Position numbers and translations under genes: made by a program. This document shows, in pieces, positions 58,207-64,000 of a stretch of 64,000 nucleotides of DNA. The number at the start of each line of letters is the position of its first letter. Position 1 is the first letter of the stretch. The stretch is from Capitella teleta (taxonomy: Eukaryota; Annelida; Polychaeta; Capitellidae): NCBI GenBank assembly GCA_000328365.1, contig KB310768.1:213078-277077 (forward strand). Reading direction: 5' to 3'. The notes under the pieces are model-generated. The model was not told the DNA's origin. It saw nothing but the letters and a program-made list of their open reading frames with translations, and did not search any database.

Positions 58207-59801
58207 GATTCCTGTAAACGTGACGATGAAAAAGGAAGTGAATAATATGAGTAAATCAACATTGCGAGGGAACACAATAATTATAGTCACGTGATCAATA
58301 TAAAAAGAGGCAAAGGTAGCTATAATCCAAAAAAGTAACTACACGGTGTGGATTGATTCCTGTAATCGAGACGATAAAGAAAGAAGGGAATAATTGGAGT
58401 AAATCAACATTGCGAGGGAACACAATAATTATAGTCACGTGATCAATATAAAAAGAGGCAAAGGTAGCTATAATCCAAAAAAGTAACTACACGGTGTGGA
58501 TTGATTCCTGTAATCGAGACGATAAAGAAAGAAGGGAATAATTGGAGTAAATCAACATTGCGAGGGAACACAATAATTATAGTCACGTGATCAATATAAA
58601 AAGAGGCAAAGGTGGCTATAATCCAAAAAAGTAACTACACGGTGTGGATTGATTCCTGTAATCGAGACGATAAAGAAAGAAGGGAATAATTGGAGTAAAT
58701 CAACATTGCGAGGGAACACAATAATTATAGTCACGTGATCAATATAAAAAGAGGCAAAGGTAGCTATAATCCAAAAAAGTAACTACACGGTGTGGATTGA
58801 TTCCTGTAATCGAGACGATAAAGAAAGAAGGGAATAATTGGAGTAAATCAACATTGCGAGGGAACACAATAATTATAGTCACGTGATCAATATAAAAAGA
58901 GGCAAAGGTAGCTATAATCCAAAAAAGTAACTACACGGTGTGGATTGATTCCTGTAATCGAGACGATAAAGAAAGAAGGGAATAATTGGAGTAAATCAAC
59001 ATTGCGAGGGAACACAATAATTATAGTCACGTGATCAATATAAAAAGAGGCAAAGGTGGCTATAATCCAAAAAAGTAACTACACGGTGTGGATTGATTCC
59101 TGTAATCGAGACGATAAAGAAAGAAGGGAATAATTGGAGTAAATCAACATTGCGAGGGAACACAATAATCATAGTCACGTGATCAATATAAAAAGAGGCA
59201 AAGGTAGCTATAATCCAAAAAAGTAACTACACGGTGTGGATTGATTCCTGTAATCGAGACGATAAAGAAAGAAGGGAATAATTGGAGTAAATCAACATTG
59301 CGAGGGAACACAATAATTATAGTCACGTGATCAATATAAAAAGAGGCAAAGGTAGCTATAATCCAAAAAAGTAACTACACGGTGTGGATTGATTCCTGTA
59401 ATCGAGACGATAAAGAAAGAAGGGAATAATTGGAGTAAATCAACATTGCGAGGGAACACAATAATTATAGTCACGTGATCAATATAAAAAGAGGCAAAGG
59501 TAGCTATAATCCAAAAAAGTAACTACACGGTGTGGATTGATTCCTGTAATCGAGACGATAAAGAAAGAAGGGAATAATTGGAGTAAATCAACATTGCGAG
59601 GGAACACAATAATTATAGTCACGTGATCAATATAAAAAGAGGCAAAGGTAGCTATAATCCAAAAAAGTAACTACACGGTGTGGATTGATTCCTGTAATCG
59701 AGACGATAAAGAAAGAAGGGAATAATTGGAGTAAATCAACATTGCGAGGGAACACAATAATCATAGTCACGTGATCAATATAAAAAGAGGCAAAGGTAGC
59801 T
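58207..59801. repeat. 148-bp satellite array, about 10.8 copies
   Basis: The unit starts GATTCCTGTAATCGAGACG and recurs exactly every 148 bp (58207, 58355, 58503 ... 59687). The first copy differs in its first 50 bp and the last is cut about 115 bp in. Copies are otherwise nearly identical. Two marker variants occur: GGTGGCT in copies 3 and 6, and AATCATAG in copies 7 and 11. Each unit carries TCACGTGA and, 5 bp on, TATAAAAAG. Confidence 0.98.
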
Positions 59802-60238
59802 GCTCCTGCGAATCTCTACAAATTGGAGAAGTTTGACGAATTCAAAACTAGCATAATTATGTAATGCAAGACATATAACAAACTGAAATTATAACAATAC
59901 AAATGCAATTATCGGTTTAAAACCATTCAACCTACCCACTGAGCACTGACAATGATGACATTCCCTTGGCTAACAGTTCTTCAAACTCAGATTTACTGAC
60001 AACCAGCGTTGTGGTTGGGTCGTATATTGCTATTTGACCAAAATTGGAAGTGTTGCGTCAGAGTAAACCAAAATCCAAATATTCATTTGTTTGATTTCAA
60101 ATACATGCTGTAGTATTTCCCAATGTCATTTGTTTATCACGATCTACATACTTTGCCAATCATACTCGAATCCATAAATCCCTGAATCTTAACATGACTG
60201 TCAATCCAGATAAATATATGATGTTTATATTCAATTAA

Positions 60239-60452
60239 AGGGAGGGAGAACTGGTTGAAAATGGACTTTGAGTCGTTATTTGATGCACCAAAGATGATTC
60301 TTATGCCTGGCCCACACAAGGAATATCATCGCTAACGATTTCGCGGGAGATATAATGCTAATTAGGCGTGACGTCAGTCGCTGTGATGAAACACCGAGTT
60401 CCCCATCTTTTACAATGGGCCTCGTCATATCACCGTGTCCTGCGACTAAACC
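60239..60452 (-). repeat. Right 214-bp inverted repeat
   Basis: Reverse complement of 57141-57354 with roughly a dozen differences and no net length change. Confidence 0.9.
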
Positions 60453-61888
60453 CCTTGATATTTTTTTTTTTTTTCTTTTCGGAAATAGATAGAATAATCA
60501 TTTTGCCACCAGTCAGGCGCGAAAAAAAATATTTTTCGCTATTTTTCTTATTTTAACAAGCGATTTTCTAGGACACCAACCACGTTTCTCATCCTGAAAC
60601 AGTAAAAAGGTCAGCCAGAGTGCACCACGCATGCGCTTTCGTTTCGTAAACAACAAAGATGTCTTTTTATGGCGAAGAATCTCTGCTCTGATTGGCCGAA
60701 ATCGATAGCTTCACGAGGGGAACGGGACCAATCAGCCATCAGCAAAACCAAGCCATCAGCTGACGTTTGCCTCCTATACTTCGCAATGGAAGCCATTCTC
60801 CCATAGGCGCAATGCTAACCCCGATATTCGGAATGCATTATTTCCTTACGCTTGCATCCAGGCAGGGTGTTCTTGGCACGGAATGCTATCAATTGGTGCT
60901 ATGAGTCAATAGAACATCACTTAAAATTTAGTTCCCCATCCCTTTAAATTTGATTCCTTATTCATTTGGCTTTTACTGCTCGTCAGGTATATTTAGTTAG
61001 TTTGGTAGTAGCATCACATAGAACATGTATTCAATATCTGGTACATACAAATTGTTTAGTCCAATGTTAAATATAATAAAACATAATAATAAATAATAAT
61101 TAAGATAATGTTAAATATAATAAAACGTTAATAATTAACTTAATTAACAGATAATGCAATTTTCTTGGATTTTACTCTAATATGCAGACACTGTAAATCT
61201 AAACCTCAGTGTCTCTGTAATCAAAGGGCTAATTGACTTTGAATCATAGATTCAGTAAATATTATTAACATAGTGGATTACTTTTTTTCCTTAGATTTTG
61301 CCACTTAATGCATTTAGGCTTTGCACTGAAGAGCTTCCAGGAGAGCACCGAGATCCCACTAAATTTGCACTTGGTGATTTTTATAATTGATCGCATACAG
61401 AGAAATCCCAAAACAACAGTTTCTGAAGAAGTTATAATGCATTATTGAAGTGTTTGTCGCAACAGTCAATGAAATAAAATGGATGTTGCTCGATCTGAAC
61501 GACCATCGTTTTCAGATATTTGCATCATTCAGCAATCCTTTATTTTAGAGGTTACGCTTTTCTAAACATCCATTCAATTTCGATATATAGATTCAGCATT
61601 CAGCATCGATATCTGCTCGTTAATATCTCATGACCAATCAATTACCTCCTTTATCGTCAATCTTCTTCGGAATTTTTGCAAATTCCATTTCTCCGGGTGC
61701 AGTTTCATAAATTATTTCATGTTTTTCTCAAACCGATAACACAATGGGACTAAGAAAAACTGTTGAAATGTGTTGTGCGATGTTACTTAGCAACCCCAAA
61801 AACAAACAATGAATGCCAGACTCGTGTCTTGGCAACCAGCGATGACCTTAAAACAGACAGTTGCAGCGTTGCTCTTTCAGTCGCCATC

Positions 61889-62644
61889 ATGGAGATTCGT
61901 CGCCTGCTTTGGCTGCTCGTCTGCTTGGCGAACTTCGAGGAAAGGCTTTGTGCGAAGTTTGTGGAACTTCCAAACAGATGGCTGACATCCGTCCCTGAAG
62001 ATATCGCACCGGATGTCACTCATCTATATCTCAACGATAACGATATCACAAGAATTCGGCAATCCGACTTCAACGATAAGTACCCCGATCTTGCTGACCT
62101 TCACCTTTACTATAACGACATCACATCCATTGAGAGTGGTTGCTTCAAAGGGACAATTATAAAATTGATTAATCTACGTTCGAATAAACTGACGTCCATT
62201 CCCGATTTACACGAAGTGAGCAACACACTGACCGGCCTTTATCTGACCTCAAACGAAATTACAACGATAACATTTGATGAACTCAGTTATTTGACCAAAC
62301 TGACTATCTTATATCTATCCCACAACCACCTCACAACATTACCGAACATCGCCCAGTTCATGCCATCATTGAATGAGTTATGGCTAAAGGAGAATCCACT
62401 GGAATGTTGCTGCAGCAACGTTTGGCTGAAGCAAATACGCACAGGTTTCTATCTTCAATTGAGCGATTTCCCCTGCAAACATCCATCTGGATGGAATTCC
62501 ACGACATGGGATGACATCACCGAGGACATGATCCTGAGACAACCCTGCCAGGCATCTTCTCCGACTCCACGCCTCTGTGGTGAGTATTCTACTATCGATG
62601 AAACGCTATTGAAACGAGCACCTTACAGTGAGTATCGCCATTGA
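61889..62644 (+). CDS. Secreted leucine-rich repeat protein with LRRCT cap (possibly only the first exon)
   Basis: From ATG 61889 (context GCCATCATGG) the frame gives 251 residues. Residues 1-22 look like a signal peptide (RRLLWLLVCLANF core). Leucine-rich repeats run from about 43 to 172 with LxxLxLxxN patterns (THLYLNDNDITRI, ADLHLYYNDITSI, TGLYLTSNEITTI, TILYLSHNHLTTL, NELWLKENPL). A C-terminal cap follows (about 169-220: NPLECCCSNVWLKQ, then C196 and C220). Such proteins act in extracellular binding or adhesion. An in-frame upstream ATG at 61763 would add 42 residues without a signal peptide and is less likely. A good donor (CTCTGTG|GTGAGT, exon end 62579) lies right after the cap, so the real protein may continue in further exons that I could not identify. 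I cannot name the orthologue. Confidence 0.8.
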   Translation: MEIRRLLWLLVCLANFEERLCAKFVELPNRWLTSVPEDIAPDVTHLYLNDNDITRIRQSDFNDKYPDLADLHLYYNDITSIESGCFKGTIIKLINLRSNKLTSIPDLHEVSNTLTGLYLTSNEITTITFDELSYLTKLTILYLSHNHLTTLPNIAQFMPSLNELWLKENPLECCCSNVWLKQIRTGFYLQLSDFPCKHPSGWNSTTWDDITEDMILRQPCQASSPTPRLCGEYSTIDETLLKRAPYSEYRH

Positions 62645-62953
62645 ATGTTTATAGTTGTTAAGAACCATTGGTTATTATTAAACAATAAATTAAACACTCT
62701 CAGATGATTGGCCTGCAGTACTATTTTAATACTCATGGGGTGATTTATAAATGGAAAAGTGATTAGTATTATGTTCTCATCCTAATAATTAATATCACCT
62801 TAAAGTGAGTATCGCAATTGGGGAGAATCGGTTATTTTAAACTATAATGTAATAACAGTTGATTGGCTAGCGTTGATATTTTAATGTTCATGGGATACCA
62901 TTATTCGCGATTTCTGAATTGATTTCAAACATTCCAAACTTGTATTCAGCCAT

Positions 62954-63136
62954 ACGTAGCTGATATTGAGTTTGGAGTCGAATTACACAAAGTGAAGGAC
63001 AGCTCAGCTCCGCAGAGAGTGAGCCTATACATAATAATTATTTACACTCAATCTGGGCATTCTGTTTGAATCGGGTTCAATAATTGATTGACTTCTTCTG
63101 CAATGCAGGTAAATTCACTTTGCTTTGATTCGCACA
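62954..63136 (+). repeat. Duplicated segment, copy 2 (partner at 55609-55790)
   Basis: 183 bp with about seven substitutions and one inserted base relative to copy 1, same orientation, 7.3 kb away. Confidence 0.85.
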
Positions 63137-63664
63137 GATGTCAGAGGAGGAGTGTCATTTATCTATGTTCATCTTTCTTGTGTTTTATTCACACTTTGTG
63201 ATCTCCGAATGTTCTTTGCTTTTACAATGTATCAGTTTCTGTTGCGCTCTTGCTTTGTTTATGTGCGTAGATTTTCAATTTATTTTGTTTTGCTTTCAAT
63301 ATATATCAACAGGTGAAATGGCATTTACTCGCGTTAATATTATCTGTTTCTCTTGAAATAACAATAAATTTGCTAATTTATGCAGCTACAAAAGAATCCT
63401 GATTGCAATACAGGCCTACAATTACATGTACCCTGAAGAAGAATCTTCACCAAAGAAATTTAATCTTCGGGGCAACGTACTCGGTGAGCTTCATTTATAT
63501 GCGTTTGAACTCAGTGCATGTGAAGTACGTATGCATGACAATGTTAATGGGTTCAGTAAACGTTAGTCACACTGAGGAACAATGTATATATATGCGAGGG
63601 TCTTTGTTGATTGACAGTTGGGTCAGGAGATTAGATGAGCACAGACGGATTCATAATATGGTTG

Positions 63665-63800
63665 AGCTATGGACACCAACCATCCCAAGTGCACATTAGC
63701 TATGGACACCAACCATCCCAAGTGCACATGAGCTATGGACACCAACCATCCCAAGTGCACATGAGCTATGGACACCAACCATCCCAAGTGCACATGAGCG
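63665..63800 (+). repeat. 33-bp minisatellite, 4 copies, open in frame
   Basis: The unit begins AGCTATGGACACCAACCATC. Because 33 is a multiple of three, the array reads as SYGHQPSQVHM repeated four times (first copy SYGHQPSQVHI) inside a small open frame, 63635-63847. Whether it is translated is unknown. Confidence 0.9.
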
Positions 63801-64000
63801 CCACGCCTTCAGTGTTTGAAGCAACATTACCACGTATGATTGGTTAATAACTAATTAGATTAATTAATTAATTAATTAATTGACTAATTAGATTGGTTTC
63901 ATCTGTATGCCTTGGGCATTCTTTAGCTGATGTTGGAATGCAGTGAGCGAGGACCTCGCAGAAAACCTATTCTATGTAAAAAAAAAAAAAAACAAAAAAA

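Larger units (their letters stand above)
57141..60452. mobile_element. 3.3-kb unit bounded by 214-bp inverted repeats, possible non-autonomous transposon
   Basis: 57141-57354 and 60239-60452 are reverse complements of equal length, about 94-95% identical by hand count. The outer ends are GGTTTAGTCGCAGGACAC and its complement, and the inner ends CCAGTTCTCCCTCCCT and its complement. Between them lie a CGGCGG-rich repeat, an 11-bp minisatellite and the 148-bp satellite, with no transposase. A SINE abuts the left end, so a target duplication cannot be read. A chance pair of dispersed repeats in opposite orientation is the alternative. Confidence 0.55.
55272..61888. other. Repeat-rich interval between MBLAC2 and the LRR gene
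   Basis: No coding exon is recognised. It contains the duplicated 182-bp segment (55609-55790), a SINE (56830-57142), the inverted-repeat unit (57141-60452), and from 60453 to 61888 AT-rich DNA with no feature I can name, which includes the LRR gene's upstream region. Confidence 0.6.
62645..64000. other. Downstream of the LRR exon: local duplications and minisatellite
   Basis: Contains a diverged local duplication (about 62622-62760 and 62797-62900, both starting near GTGAGTATCGC), the second copy of the 182-bp segment and the 33-bp minisatellite. It ends in an A-rich run. No certain exon is seen. Confidence 0.5.

Noticed and set aside
58207-59801. Regular direct repeats that could suggest a CRISPR array
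   Set aside because: The repeats are directly abutting 148-bp units with no unique spacers, in an animal genome. It is a satellite.

Overview
This window is nuclear DNA from an animal. It is AT-rich (roughly 60-65% A+T by eye), its genes are cut by many GT-AG introns, and it is full of SINE-like, MITE-like and tandem repeats. The gene content (an ABCG2-type transporter, a poly(rC)-binding protein, molybdenum cofactor sulfurase, an MBLAC2-type hydrolase and a secreted leucine-rich repeat protein) suits a bilaterian invertebrate, probably marine (for example lancelet, ambulacrarian or lophotrochozoan). The sequence alone does not fix the phylum.

Layout, left to right. 1-771: the 5' end of an LTR retroelement on the minus strand, running off the left edge. 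3133-4513 (+): the last eight exons of an ABCG2-like half-transporter, covering only the membrane domain. 4514-8900: intergenic, with a decayed tRNA-like sequence and homopolymer runs. 8936-16616 (-): a complete three-KH-domain poly(rC)-binding protein gene, 12 coding exons and 473 residues, including 24-nt and 33-nt micro-exons. 16617-42100: about 25 kb with no recognisable coding exons, probably the long 5' part of the same gene. It holds four spliced-looking non-coding exon candidates on the minus strand and repeated RFX X-box-like motifs. 42202-51675 (+): complete molybdenum cofactor sulfurase (MOCOS), 15 exons, 768 residues. 54406-55254 (-): MBLAC2-like metallo-beta-lactamase-fold hydrolase, one coding exon, tail-to-tail with MOCOS. 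55300-61800: a repeat-rich block with a SINE and a 3.3-kb unit bounded by 214-bp inverted repeats that carries an 11-copy array of a 148-bp satellite. 61889-62644 (+): a secreted leucine-rich repeat protein or its first exon. 62645-64000: a copy of a segment found near 55.7 kb and an in-frame 33-bp minisatellite.

The five genes are not an operon and are not obviously related in function. They are PCBP (RNA binding), MOCOS (activates xanthine dehydrogenase and aldehyde oxidase), MBLAC2 (acyl-CoA thioesterase family), an ABCG2-type exporter and an LRR protein. I found no clear new gene system. The most unusual structure is the inverted-repeat-bounded satellite unit at 57141-60452. Exon borders were read by eye from splice consensus, reading phase and remembered family sequences, with no alignment software, and all identity figures are hand estimates.
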